Positions 1 to 11,969 of a stretch of DNA of 64,000 bases are shown one piece after another; the stretch's first letter is position 1; each line of letters begins with the position of its first letter. The stretch is from Candidatus Faecalibacterium gallistercoris. Lineage in GTDB: Bacteria; Bacillota; Clostridia; Oscillospirales; Ruminococcaceae. The stretch lies in NCBI GenBank assembly GCA_019116585.1, contig DXBJ01000008.1:56220-120219 (forward strand), given 5' to 3'. Position numbers and translations under genes: made by a program. The notes under the pieces are model-generated. The model worked only from the letters and a program-made list of their open reading frames with translations. It was not told the DNA's origin and did not search any database.

Positions 1-15
1 GATCGGGAGGCTGCC

Positions 16-426
16 ATGCTCTATACCATGATGCAGGTGTGCAAAAAAGCGGATATGACCTACCAGACCCTCAAATTCTACTGCAACCAGGGGCTGGTGC
101 CCAACGTCAAGCGGGACCACAACAACCGCCGCGTCTTTGACGAGCGGGATCTGAAATGGATCCAGGACCTGGTCTGCCTGAAAAAATGCGGCATGAGCAT
201 CCAGGAGATGAAAGCCTATCTGGATCTGTGCCTGCAGGGGCCTGCCACCATCCCCCAGCGCAAAGAGATGCTGACCCAAAAGCAGGAGGCCCTGCGCCGC
301 ACCATCCAGGAGCTGGAGGCCAGCGCCGCCTACATCGACTGGAAGCAGACGTTTTACGACGACGTCCTGGCCGGCCGCCGCCCCTACGTGAGCAACCTGA
401 TCCCGCCGGAAAACGCCCCGCTCTGA
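16..426 (+). CDS. MerR-family transcriptional regulator
   Basis: A 136-residue MerR-type regulator. The N-terminal ~70 residues form the winged helix-turn-helix typical of the family (TYQTLKFYCNQGLVP, then NNRRVFDERDL), followed by a helical dimerisation stretch rich in K, E and Q. No C-terminal effector domain is recognisable, so the signal sensed is unknown. The start is supported by GGGAGG seven bases upstream. Its usual divergent or downstream target lies outside the window. A stem-loop follows the stop, and the long ORF of the convergent recombinase runs antisense into its 3' end. The family call is firm; the function is not. Confidence 0.9.
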   Translation: MLYTMMQVCKKADMTYQTLKFYCNQGLVPNVKRDHNNRRVFDERDLKWIQDLVCLKKCGMSIQEMKAYLDLCLQGPATIPQRKEMLTQKQEALRRTIQELEASAAYIDWKQTFYDDVLAGRRPYVSNLIPPENAPL

Positions 427-2015
427 CCGCAAAGCCCCCCGTGCCGTCTTGAGACACAGGGGGCTTTGGAAGGATAAAAACAAAAACAGAAAAAGTCCGG
501 ACCTCTCTCCCACAGGAGAAAGATCCGGACTTGTGCATGTGGTGCACCAAGGCAATCCATATCCGAACTTTTTTCCTTTGTCGCGGCTTCGGTAGCCTCG
601 TCGAAAGAAATGGTCTCCGTCCCTTCTTTGTAGTTGAAGGTAATCAGCACTTTATCGTCATAGAGGTAAATAGCATTGATGAAGGTGTCGATCAGCGTCT
701 GCCGCTGTTCCTTTTGGGACAGGTCCAGCTTACGGAAGTGCAACAGCCAGAAGCGGACGAATTCCTCCTTCATCACGGGCTTGGCCAATTTTTCTTCGGC
801 AATCTTTGCTTCCAAGTATTTTTTCTGGCCCTCTAGGGCTTCCAAACGTTCTTTGGTGGAACTGGTCAGGATGCCGGCCTGGATGGCGTTGAGCATATTC
901 TGGATGCCGGTCTCGGTCTCCCGCAGCTGCTTCTCATAGAGGGGCAGGCTGGTGCTCTCTTTGTTTTGCAGCTCCATGACTGCCGCGACGAGTGAGTCGA
1001 TGACTGCGTCGTCCCGAATCAGCTTCATGGTTTCGTTGACCACCAGGTCTTCCAGCCACTGCTTGCGGACGGTTTTCTTAGTGCAGGTCTTTTTCTTCTT
1101 GGCGGCTGCGCACTTGTAGTAGCGGTGCACGTCACCGGTACGGCTGGTGCCGCTCTCACCGAACATCAGCGCGCCGCAGTGACCGCAGAATAGTTTGGTC
1201 GTCAGAAGATAGTCGTCCTCTGCCTTGCGACGGGCAGGGGCCTTTTTGTTTTTTGCCATCTTCTCCTGCACCTCCTGAAACAGTTCGGCTGAAACAAGCG
1301 GCGGGATGGCATCCGTAATCAAAATATCGCGGTATTTCAGCTCCCCGATGTACCGGCGGTTGTTCAGCATATGCTGGACGGTGTTGTAGGTCATGGGACC
1401 GCCGCGTGGGTTCTTAACGTGGTGCTCGTTCAGCCAGTCCCGGATCTCTGTCATGGTCGCACCTTCATTGTACCGCTTGAAGGCTTCCGCAACAAAGGGC
1501 GCCGTAAGGGAATCAGGTTGAAACCGCTGCTCTGCATCAATGACGTAACCGATTGGGACAGCCCCGCCGTTATACTTTCCTTTGAGCGCATTCTCGGTCA
1601 TACCACGCACCACCTTCTCAGACAGGTCGGCGGAGTAATATTCGGCATAGCCCTCCAGCACCGACTCCAGGATGATACCCTCCGGCCCGTCCGAGATGAT
1701 CTCGGTGGCGGACATGAGCTTGACGCCGTTCTTTTTGAGCTGCGTTTTATAACGGGCGCTGTCATAGCGGTTGCGGGCGAAGCGGTCCAGCTTCCAGACC
1801 AAAACGATGTCGAACAGCTTGCGCTCGCTGTCCTTGATCATCTGCTGAAACTGAGGCCGGTTGTCCGTTTTGGCCGAAATCGCCCGGTCAATATAATGCT
1901 TGACCACCGTGATACCGTTCTTCTCGGCATAGGCGGTGCACTCGCGAATCTGGCCTTCGATGGATTCTTCACGCTGGTTGTCCGATGAGTAGCGGGCATA
2001 GATGACGGCAGTCAT
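384..2015 (-). CDS. Large serine recombinase
   Basis: Site-specific recombinase of about 543 residues. The N-terminal resolvase domain starts with YARYSSDNQR, which includes the catalytic serine. A Recombinase domain follows, then a zinc ribbon (CGHCGALM ... YYKCAAAKKKKTC) and a coiled-coil stretch. I chose the ATG at 2015 because GGGAGG lies just upstream; the track start at 2048 lacks a ribosome site. The last ~60 residues are abnormal: they read through the putative attL repeat, a hairpin, a terminator and the antisense of the MerR 3' end. The native C-terminus was probably nearer position 540. It probably mobilises or mobilised the flanking element. Confidence 0.9.
   Translation of the reverse strand: MTAVIYARYSSDNQREESIEGQIRECTAYAEKNGITVVKHYIDRAISAKTDNRPQFQQMIKDSERKLFDIVLVWKLDRFARNRYDSARYKTQLKKNGVKLMSATEIISDGPEGIILESVLEGYAEYYSADLSEKVVRGMTENALKGKYNGGAVPIGYVIDAEQRFQPDSLTAPFVAEAFKRYNEGATMTEIRDWLNEHHVKNPRGGPMTYNTVQHMLNNRRYIGELKYRDILITDAIPPLVSAELFQEVQEKMAKNKKAPARRKAEDDYLLTTKLFCGHCGALMFGESGTSRTGDVHRYYKCAAAKKKKTCTKKTVRKQWLEDLVVNETMKLIRDDAVIDSLVAAVMELQNKESTSLPLYEKQLRETETGIQNMLNAIQAGILTSSTKERLEALEGQKKYLEAKIAEEKLAKPVMKEEFVRFWLLHFRKLDLSQKEQRQTLIDTFINAIYLYDDKVLITFNYKEGTETISFDEATEAATKEKSSDMDCLGAPHAQVRIFLLWERGPDFFCFCFYPSKAPCVSRRHGGLCGQSGAFSGGIRLLT
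431..467 (+). terminator. Stem-loop terminator after merR-like gene
   Basis: Inverted repeat AAAGCCCCC / GGGGGCTTT just after the MerR stop codon. The downstream T run is weak, so termination is likely rather than certain. The recombinase ORF on the other strand reads through it. Confidence 0.6.
493..532. terminator. Hairpin next to left island repeat
   Basis: Long inverted repeat AAGTCCGGA...TCCGGACTT, flanked on the left by an A-rich tract so that it can act as a terminator for leftward transcription. It resembles the tRNA-Leu terminator at 20383-20420 in position, length and partly in sequence. Both abut the same 15-bp repeat. Confidence 0.6.
531..545. repeat. Left copy of 15-bp direct repeat (putative attL core)
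   Basis: TTGTGCATGTGGTGC is repeated exactly at 20421-20435, where it spans the CCA end of tRNA-Leu. This copy lies inside the 3' part of the serine recombinase ORF. I infer it is an attachment-site copy left by integration of the intervening DNA. Confidence 0.55.
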
Positions 2016-2065
2016 GGTATAGCCTCCCTTCAGAATTAAATTTGGCAAAATTTTATTTCGTATAA

Positions 2066-2094
2066 TTTATACCATGTTTTGTATTATTTTGCAA
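2066..2094 (-). promoter_or_regulatory. Promoter of serine recombinase
   Basis: On the minus strand TTGCAA and TATAAA are separated by 17 bases, about 50 bases upstream of the recombinase start. Confidence 0.55.
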
Positions 2095-2099
2095 GAAGA

Positions 2100-2339
2100 T
2101 CTTTAAAATGCCGTTCTCTCGGCTTTGCCCCTGTTTTGTTATAGAGGCGGACTATTGCATCCCAATTTTGCATTTATCACAAATTGTCCAGCCAGTCGAT
2201 GTGCAACTTATCCAAAAAGATTCATCAGAAGAAGTTAATTTCCGCATAGATTGCGGCAAAACCATTCGTGGACAATCCTTTGCGGAACTGCTACACTGAT
2301 ATTGTCAAAAATGAAATGCCCAGAAAGGAGTGAAGCAGC
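2100..2339. other. Intergenic leader of the beta-glucoside cluster
   Basis: About 240 bases between the divergent recombinase promoter and the ChbG-like gene. AT-richer than the neighbours. I see no hairpin or clear -35/-10 pair, although the cluster promoter must lie here. AAAGGAG precedes the ChbG ATG. Confidence 0.4.
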
Positions 2340-3116
2340 ATGAAGATCATTTTTCGAGCCGATGACCTTGGATTCAGCGAGGGGGTCAACTGTGGCATTT
2401 ACCGCGCTGTCAAGGATGGCCCCATCACCTGCACCGGTCTGATGCCCAATATGCCCCAGGCGGCCGCCGGATATGAGATGATTCGGGATACCGGCGTGGA
2501 GGTGGGCCAGCATACCAACATCTGCGTGGGCCGGCCCTTGAGCGATCCGGCCAAAATCCCCTCTTTGGTGGGAAGCGACGGAAACTTCTGCACCAGCCGC
2601 GAGATACACGCCCGCAAACAGGACACCATTGTCCTGGAGGAGGTGGAACTGGAGATCCAGGCACAGCTGGACCGGTTTCGCGCGATCACCGGCAAGGACC
2701 CTGCCTATTTTGAGGGGCACGCCGTCATGTCGCCTACCTTCTTCCAAGGGCTGAAAAATGTAGCGGCCCGCAACGGCCTGCTCTACTGTGACCCGGTGGA
2801 CCCCCAGTGGTCGAAAGAGCACGGCATCCAGTGCGCAGCTTTCTACCACCTGGATGAGAAGGGCCTCTATGACCCGTGCAAGTATATCTTCGGGGATGAA
2901 GCCAAACTGACGGATAAGGAGTGCTCCGTGCTGGTGTTCCACCCTGGTTATCTGGACCAGTACCTGCTGGACCATTCCTCCTACACCCTCATCCGGCCCA
3001 TGGAAACGGCTTTCCTGTGCAGCGATGCCCTCAAGGAGTGGATGCAGCAAAACCAGGTGGAGCTCATGACATTTACGGGCCGAGTCAGGGAATTTTGGGG
3101 AAAGGACGGTCAGTGA
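2340..3116 (+). CDS. ChbG/YdjC-family carbohydrate deacetylase
   Basis: 258 residues, the usual length for the YdjC/ChbG family of metal-dependent deacetylases that remove N-acetyl groups from oligosaccharides. The metal-binding Asp pair is visible in FRADDLGFSEG at residues 4-14. Later metal-ligand candidates include GQHTNI near residue 59 and EGHAVM near 122. It opens a cluster with a PRD regulator, a lactose/cellobiose-type PTS and glycosidases, so the substrate may be an acetylated di- or oligosaccharide carried by that PTS. AAAGGAG supports the ATG. The gap to the regulator gene is only six bases, implying co-transcription. Confidence 0.88.
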   Translation: MKIIFRADDLGFSEGVNCGIYRAVKDGPITCTGLMPNMPQAAAGYEMIRDTGVEVGQHTNICVGRPLSDPAKIPSLVGSDGNFCTSREIHARKQDTIVLEEVELEIQAQLDRFRAITGKDPAYFEGHAVMSPTFFQGLKNVAARNGLLYCDPVDPQWSKEHGIQCAAFYHLDEKGLYDPCKYIFGDEAKLTDKECSVLVFHPGYLDQYLLDHSSYTLIRPMETAFLCSDALKEWMQQNQVELMTFTGRVREFWGKDGQ

Positions 3117-3122
3117 TACGCT

Positions 3123-6454
<3,332 letters not shown>

Positions 6455-6469
6455 AAGGAGGAACCACCT

Positions 6470-6823
6470 ATGGCTGAAATGACCGAACAGGAAGAAATGC
6501 AGGTGTTTGAGCTGATCACCGCCGCCGGCGGTGCCAAGAGCACCTTTATGGAGGCCCTCTACAAAGCAAAAGAGGGCAAGTACGACGAAGCTGAAAAGCT
6601 GTTCAAGGAGGCGGACGGGTATTTCATCCAGGGGCACCATGCCCACGCCGCCATGATCGAGGCCGAGGGCCAGGGCGTTGAGACCACCGTCCGGCTGGTG
6701 CTGGCCCACGCCGAGGATCAGCTGATGAGCGCCGAGCTCACCAAAACAATGGTGGAGGAGATGATCGCACTCTACAAGCGGATCGACGCGCTGGAAGAGG
6801 CGCTGGAGCAAAAAAAGCAGTAA
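6470..6823 (+). CDS. PTS lactose/cellobiose-family EIIA component
   Basis: 117 residues, a typical all-helical PTS IIA protein of the lactose/cellobiose family. It accepts phosphate from HPr and passes it to EIIB. The likely phospho-histidine is in the GHHAHAAMI stretch near residue 65. The rest is amphipathic helix. It sits between the 6-phospho-beta-glucosidase and EIIB with an AAAGGAGG ribosome site. Confidence 0.9.
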   Translation: MAEMTEQEEMQVFELITAAGGAKSTFMEALYKAKEGKYDEAEKLFKEADGYFIQGHHAHAAMIEAEGQGVETTVRLVLAHAEDQLMSAELTKTMVEEMIALYKRIDALEEALEQKKQ

Positions 6824-6875
6824 AGAGGAAAATCGCCAGCCATTCCTGTCTGGTAAAAATAAGGAGGAATTTTGT

Positions 6876-7184
6876 ATGAAAAAGATTGTTTTGATGTGCA
6901 GCAATGGGATGTCCACCAGCTTGATGGTGGCTAAGATGCGGGAGGCCGCCGCCAAGGCAGGCTATGAATGCACCATCAACGCCTATTCTCTGGCAGCCGC
7001 CAAGGAAGTGGGCACCGATGCTGACTGCATCCTGATTGGGCCCCAGGTTAAGCACAAGCTGCCCCAGGTGCAGAAGGATTGTCCCGACGTGCCAGTAGCC
7101 GCCATTGAGATGAAGGACTATGGAATGATGAACGGTGCCGCCGTTCTAAAAGCTGCCCGCAAGTTGATGGGCGAGGAGGTGTAA
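6876..7184 (+). CDS. PTS cellobiose-family EIIB component
   Basis: 102-residue PTS IIB protein. The phosphorylated cysteine is at position 8 in VLMCSNGMSTSLM, the P-loop-like signature of the lactose/cellobiose IIB family. It relays phosphate from EIIA to the sugar bound by EIIC. EIIC begins four bases after its stop codon. AAGGAGG precedes the ATG. Confidence 0.93.
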   Translation: MKKIVLMCSNGMSTSLMVAKMREAAAKAGYECTINAYSLAAAKEVGTDADCILIGPQVKHKLPQVQKDCPDVPVAAIEMKDYGMMNGAAVLKAARKLMGEEV

Positions 7185-7187
7185 GCC

Positions 7188-8459
7188 ATGGCAGAGAAAA
7201 AGAGCATGACCGACCGGATGGCGGCATTCAGCGACGTCGTCAACGGGAATATCTACCTGCAAAGCATTTCACAGGGCATCATGACGTTTCTGCCGGTAAT
7301 CATCATCGGTTCCTTCGCCAGTCTGTTTTCAGGCCTGCCGGTGGATTTTTGGCAGAACTTTATCCAATCTACCGGTATCAGCACCCTGCTGACTGCGTTG
7401 GTGAGAGCTACCACCAATATGCTGGGCCTCTACTTTACCTATGGCGTCGCCAGCGTCTTTGCCGACAAAAAGGAAGTCCACAGCAAGATCGCACCCATCC
7501 TTGCTCTGATTGTCTATGTGACGCTGCTGCCCACCGCTGTCGACGCCAACGGCACAGCGGTTCTTTCCTTCACTTACATGGGCACCCAGGGCATGATTCT
7601 GGGCATCCTCGTCGCTCTGCTGACCATCTCGGTCTATAAGGCAATTGTGGACGCCAAAATCGTTATCAAAATGCCAGCGGGCACGCCGAAACACGTTTCC
7701 AATACTTTTGTCTCTCTGATTCCCGGTCTGGTCATCGCATTGATGGCTCTGGTGCTGCGTGGTCTGTTTGCGCTGACCCCTTGGGGAAACGCCTTCGACT
7801 GCCTGTACAACATTCTGCAAATGCCCCTCAACGCCATCGTGGGCGAGAACCTCTTTACTTTGACTATCATCAACCTGTTGACCCAGGTGCTGTGGTTCTT
7901 CGGCATCCACCCTGGTTTCCTGTCTAGTATGACCGCCCCCATTATGTTTGGGTTGGATGGGGCTAACCAAGCTGCCTATGCTGCCGGGCAGGCTGTACCC
8001 AACATCATCGGTATGGCCTTTTCCTACAGCACCACCATTGCAACCGTTTATCCCGCTTTTGCCTTAGCCCTGCTACTGTTTGCCAAATCTGGCCAGCTTA
8101 AGACGGTGGGCAAGATTTCAGTAGCTCCTGCTTTCTTCGGCATCTCTGAGCCATTGATCTTCGGCGCTCCTGTTGTGCTCAACCCAACCATTGTGGTTCC
8201 CTGGGTGATTACCCCTGCGCTGAATTTCATCCTGGGCTATGCAGCCTGTGCCATTGGCATTGTGCCACGCTATGCCGGCGTGACGGTATTCAACTTCCCC
8301 ATGATTGCTACCGGCATCCTCAACGGCAGCGCAGCCATCGCAGCGATGGAAGTAGTCCTGTGCGTAATTGACCTACTGATTTTCATGCCCTTTGTTAAGA
8401 TGCAGGACAAGAAGAATCTGGAAGCCGAAAAGCTCGCCACCGAATTTGAGCAGAACTGA
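7188..8459 (+). CDS. PTS cellobiose-family EIIC permease
   Basis: 423-residue polytopic membrane protein, the sugar-translocating IIC subunit of the lactose/cellobiose PTS family. Multiple hydrophobic segments run throughout. The characteristic FGISEPLIFGAPVVLNP motif, containing the substrate-binding Glu, is near residue 310. Together with EIIA and EIIB it gives a complete transporter phosphorylating a beta-linked disaccharide or aryl-glucoside during import. The exact substrate cannot be read from the sequence. Confidence 0.93.
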   Translation: MAEKKSMTDRMAAFSDVVNGNIYLQSISQGIMTFLPVIIIGSFASLFSGLPVDFWQNFIQSTGISTLLTALVRATTNMLGLYFTYGVASVFADKKEVHSKIAPILALIVYVTLLPTAVDANGTAVLSFTYMGTQGMILGILVALLTISVYKAIVDAKIVIKMPAGTPKHVSNTFVSLIPGLVIALMALVLRGLFALTPWGNAFDCLYNILQMPLNAIVGENLFTLTIINLLTQVLWFFGIHPGFLSSMTAPIMFGLDGANQAAYAAGQAVPNIIGMAFSYSTTIATVYPAFALALLLFAKSGQLKTVGKISVAPAFFGISEPLIFGAPVVLNPTIVVPWVITPALNFILGYAACAIGIVPRYAGVTVFNFPMIATGILNGSAAIAAMEVVLCVIDLLIFMPFVKMQDKKNLEAEKLATEFEQN

Positions 8460-8539
8460 ACGTTCCCCCTTTTCCCCGCAGCTATACGGGCGACGCCATG
8501 CGCTGCCTGTATGGCTGCCTTTTAATAAGGAGATGCACT

Positions 8540-9385
8540 ATGTATTATCGTTCCCAGCCAGTTTCCGTCCATGTTCTTTGGATCGAAAGTCCCAGCAAAG
8601 AAAACCTCTACCTCGTCATTGGCCGACAGCGGGCCATCCTGATTGATGCGGGCTTGGGAGTAGGACATCTGCGGGCTTTTGTAGAAAATCTGACCAGCCT
8701 GCCCCTCACTGTCCTGCTGACCCATGGGCATATCGACCACGCCCCCGGCGCAACGGAGTTTGGCAAGGTCTATCTCAATAGCGCCGACCAGGCACTTTAT
8801 CGCAGCCAGTGCAGTCTGGCTGACCGCCAGGGCTACCTGAAGGGCAATCTGAGGAATCGCTATGAGGAACTGACCGCTGGCAGCTTTGTGGAGGCTGACC
8901 CAAACAAGTACTTTGCCGAGCTGACCGACGGCATGATTTTTGATTTGGGCGAGGTGCATGTGCAGGCGGTGGCTTTCCCCGGGCACACCGCGGGCAGCAC
9001 TGCTTTCCTTGTGGAGGAGGACAGGCTCCTGATTACGGGAGACTGCTGCAACAATTTTACTTTCCTCTTTGGACCGGAGGCCGCCCCAGTAGAGGCGTAC
9101 AGGGAAACGGTCGTCCAAGTGCGGGACCGTCTGACAGGCCGGTACGATCGGATCTTTGTCTCCCATCATGGGCCCGAGCTGCCCGTTACCCTCCTAGATG
9201 AGATGATTGAGCTGTGTGATCAGGTATTGGCAGGCGATACCGATGACGTGCCATTCTCTTTTATGGGAATGAAAGCAACTATCGCTAAAAAGATGGATAC
9301 TACTTTCCGCCGCTCCGATGGCAAGGCCGCCAACCTGGTGTACAGCAAATCCAAAATCCACAAAGCCCTTGCCTGCACATTGTGA
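8540..9385 (+). CDS. MBL-fold metallo-hydrolase
   Basis: 281-residue metallo-beta-lactamase-fold hydrolase. The zinc motif HxHxDH appears as LLTHGHIDHAPGA, with further ligands in FPGHTAGS and ITGDCCNN, and a late His in VSHHGPE. Its substrate is unknown; in this setting a thioester, lactone or ester attached to the imported glycoside is conceivable. I moved the start to the ATG at 8540 because AAGGAG lies just upstream. The glycosyltransferase follows after 23 bases, so it is part of the same transcription unit. Confidence 0.85.
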   Translation: MYYRSQPVSVHVLWIESPSKENLYLVIGRQRAILIDAGLGVGHLRAFVENLTSLPLTVLLTHGHIDHAPGATEFGKVYLNSADQALYRSQCSLADRQGYLKGNLRNRYEELTAGSFVEADPNKYFAELTDGMIFDLGEVHVQAVAFPGHTAGSTAFLVEEDRLLITGDCCNNFTFLFGPEAAPVEAYRETVVQVRDRLTGRYDRIFVSHHGPELPVTLLDEMIELCDQVLAGDTDDVPFSFMGMKATIAKKMDTTFRRSDGKAANLVYSKSKIHKALACTL

Positions 9386-9408
9386 TCAAAAAAGGAGAGC
9401 TTGTTTTT

Positions 9409-10602
9409 ATGCACATCGCGTTTGTATCTTTGGGCGCTTTCGGCCACATCAACCCCACCCTGGCGCTCGTCACCGAACTGGTCAAACAGGGCGTCCGGGT
9501 AACCTACTTCACCACCGAGGCTTTCCGCGGCATCATCGAGCCCACCGGGGCAAAATTCGTCCCCGTCCCTTCCTGGATGGCCGAGAACGACAAACACAAC
9601 AAGGGCGGCGAGAAGAAAGAGGATGACGGCGGGGTGGCCGCCGCAGTGCCCTTCCTGTTTTTGAACGAGGCCGGGGCCCACATTGACACGGTGCTGGACA
9701 CCCTGAAAGCCGACAGGCCCAACGCCATCGTCCACGACTTTGCGGGCATCGCCGGCACCATCGCCGCCGACAACCTCAAGGTGCCCAACGTCATGCTGTA
9801 CACCAGCTACCCCTCCAACGACAGCTACTCGGTGGCCGCCGGCTTTGAGACCTGCCCCGCGGACCATCCCCTGCGCCAGGCCGCGGCCCAGCTAGCCCAA
9901 AGCTACGCCGAAAAGTACGGCTGTCGGCTACTGACGGTGAAGGAGATCTTCGACGGTCACGGGGACTTCAACCTGGTCATGATGCAGAAAAAGCTGGTGC
10001 CCAATTATGAGAGCTTTGACGACAGCTTTGTGTTCACCGGGGTGCAAATCGGCAAGCGGACCGCCTTCGGCAGCTGGAAGGCCCCCAACAACGGCAAGCC
10101 GCTCCTCTACTCCTCCCTGGGCACCGCCTTCAACAACTGGCCTGAGTATTACCCCATCCTGTTCGACGCGGTGCGGGACCTGGACATCAACGTCTTTGCG
10201 GCCCTGGGCTCCATCGACCCGGCCGGCCTGAAGGACATCCCCGCCAACGTGGAGGTGGGCCAGATGGTGCCCCAGTTGGACATCCTCTCCCAGGCATCGG
10301 TGTTTATCACCCACGCCGGCATGGGAGGCACCGGTGAGGCCATCTACTACGGCGTGCCCATGCTTGCCATCCCCCAGATGGAGGAGCAGGCCATCACCGC
10401 CCGGCAAATCGAAAAGCTGGGGCTGGGCTGCGCCTTCCTGGACAAAAACGCCATCACCAGCGAGAACCTGAAAGCCGCTATTGTCAAGCTGCTGACCGAG
10501 CCTTCCTATAAGGCCACCGCCCGCGCCTACAGCGAAGATATGCGCAGCCTGGGAGGGGCAAAAGCGTCGGCGGAAGCCCTGCTGGCCTATTTGAAACAGT
10601 AA
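9409..10602 (+). CDS. GT1 (UGT/YjiC-type) glycosyltransferase
   Basis: 397-residue GT-B fold glycosyltransferase of the UGT/macrolide-glycosyltransferase type. The N-terminal acceptor domain opens with AFVSLGAFGHINPTLAL, including the catalytic His. The C-terminal donor domain has FITHAGMGGTGEAIYYGVP, the nucleotide-sugar signature. Such enzymes glucosylate small hydrophobic acceptors (flavonoids, macrolides, phenolics). Its presence between a PTS and two GH1 glycosidases is unusual and suggests handling of aglycones released from plant glucosides. The ATG at 9409 has AAAGGAG upstream. Confidence 0.88.
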   Translation: MHIAFVSLGAFGHINPTLALVTELVKQGVRVTYFTTEAFRGIIEPTGAKFVPVPSWMAENDKHNKGGEKKEDDGGVAAAVPFLFLNEAGAHIDTVLDTLKADRPNAIVHDFAGIAGTIAADNLKVPNVMLYTSYPSNDSYSVAAGFETCPADHPLRQAAAQLAQSYAEKYGCRLLTVKEIFDGHGDFNLVMMQKKLVPNYESFDDSFVFTGVQIGKRTAFGSWKAPNNGKPLLYSSLGTAFNNWPEYYPILFDAVRDLDINVFAALGSIDPAGLKDIPANVEVGQMVPQLDILSQASVFITHAGMGGTGEAIYYGVPMLAIPQMEEQAITARQIEKLGLGCAFLDKNAITSENLKAAIVKLLTEPSYKATARAYSEDMRSLGGAKASAEALLAYLKQ

Positions 10603-10616
10603 AGGGAGACGATATC

Positions 10617-11969
10617 ATGTCTAAATTTCCGAAAGACTTTTTGTGGAGCGCCTCCACCGCAGCCACCCAGATCGAGGGTGGCTGGAATGCGGATGGCAAG
10701 GGCGAATCCATCTGGGACACTCTGGTCCACGACGGCACCGGCCGCATTGCCCACAGCGAGAACGCCGATACCTCCATCGATTTTTACCACCGCTGGCGGG
10801 AGGACGTGGCCCTGATGAAACAGATGGGCCTGAAAGCCTACCGCTTTTCCATCAGCTGGCCCCGCATCCTGCCCGAGGGCGTGGGCAAGGTCAACGAAGC
10901 CGGCGTCAAATTTTACCAGGCCCTCTGCGATGAGCTTCTGCAAAACGGCATCCAGCCCCTGGTGACCCTCTACCACTGGGACCTGCCCACCGCCCTTTAC
11001 CGCAAGGGCGGATGGAAGAACCCTGAAATCGTGGAGTGGTTCGCGGCCTATGTGGATGTAATCTCCAGGGCCCTCGGTGGCCGGGTGAACTACTGGATGA
11101 CCTTCAACGAGCCCCAGATGTTCTGCGGGCTGGGAATGGTAGTGGGTGCCCACGCACCGTTTGAACAGAACGACGATGCCGCCATGATGGCGGTGACCAA
11201 AAACATCCTGCTGGCCCATGGCCGGGCGGTGCAGGTCCTGCGGAAAAACTGCCCCGGCGCCAAGGTCGGGATGGCCCCCACCGGCGACTGCTGCCTGCCC
11301 AAAGATGACAGCCCCGAGGAAGTGGAAAGGGCCCGTCAGAAGTCCCTCAGCGACTACCCCGGATACATCATGTCCAATACCTGGTGGGCCGACCCGGTGT
11401 TCCTGGGGCGGTATCCCGCATGGGCCAGAGAAAAATTCGGCGATATGCTGTACCCTATGACCGACGCGGAATGGGCCTTGGTGAGCCAGCCCCTGGACTT
11501 CTACGCCTACAACTGCTACCAGGGCACAGTGGACCTGGTGCCCGACCCGTCGAAATATGACGCCTACGCCTACCAGGGCAGCCCCCAGACCGCTGCCGCC
11601 TGGAACATCACCCCCAAGGTGCTCTACTACGCCAGCAAGTTCTGGTTCAAGCGGTACCACCTGCCCATCCTCATCACCGAAAATGGCTATTCAGGGCTGG
11701 ACTTCGTCATGCTGGATGGCAAGGTCCACGATCCCCAGCGCATCGACTTTCTGCACCGGTATCTTTTGGAGGTGGCCCATGCCATTGATGATGGCATCCC
11801 AGTGATCGGCTACTCGATGTGGAGCTTGTTCGACAACTTCGAGTGGGCGGCGGGCTACAGCTGCCGCTACGGTCTGATTTATGTGGACTATCCCACCCTG
11901 CAGCGCACCGTCAAGGATTCCGGCTGGTGGTACCGGGACGTCATCGCGTCCAATGGGGAAAATTTATGA
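10617..11969 (+). CDS. Beta-glucosidase (GH1, non-phospho branch)
   Basis: 450-residue GH1 beta-glucosidase with acid/base MTFNEPQ and nucleophile ITENGYS. Its C-terminal region reads SLFDNFEWAAGYSCRYG, where Glu/Trp contact the unmodified sugar hydroxyls, rather than the GEMKKRYG phosphate site of the first GH1 in the cluster. So the two GH1 enzymes probably act on phosphorylated and free glucosides respectively. It lacks a signal peptide, so it acts in the cytoplasm. It ends the cluster, 14 bases after the glycosyltransferase. Confidence 0.93.
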   Translation: MSKFPKDFLWSASTAATQIEGGWNADGKGESIWDTLVHDGTGRIAHSENADTSIDFYHRWREDVALMKQMGLKAYRFSISWPRILPEGVGKVNEAGVKFYQALCDELLQNGIQPLVTLYHWDLPTALYRKGGWKNPEIVEWFAAYVDVISRALGGRVNYWMTFNEPQMFCGLGMVVGAHAPFEQNDDAAMMAVTKNILLAHGRAVQVLRKNCPGAKVGMAPTGDCCLPKDDSPEEVERARQKSLSDYPGYIMSNTWWADPVFLGRYPAWAREKFGDMLYPMTDAEWALVSQPLDFYAYNCYQGTVDLVPDPSKYDAYAYQGSPQTAAAWNITPKVLYYASKFWFKRYHLPILITENGYSGLDFVMLDGKVHDPQRIDFLHRYLLEVAHAIDDGIPVIGYSMWSLFDNFEWAAGYSCRYGLIYVDYPTLQRTVKDSGWWYRDVIASNGENL

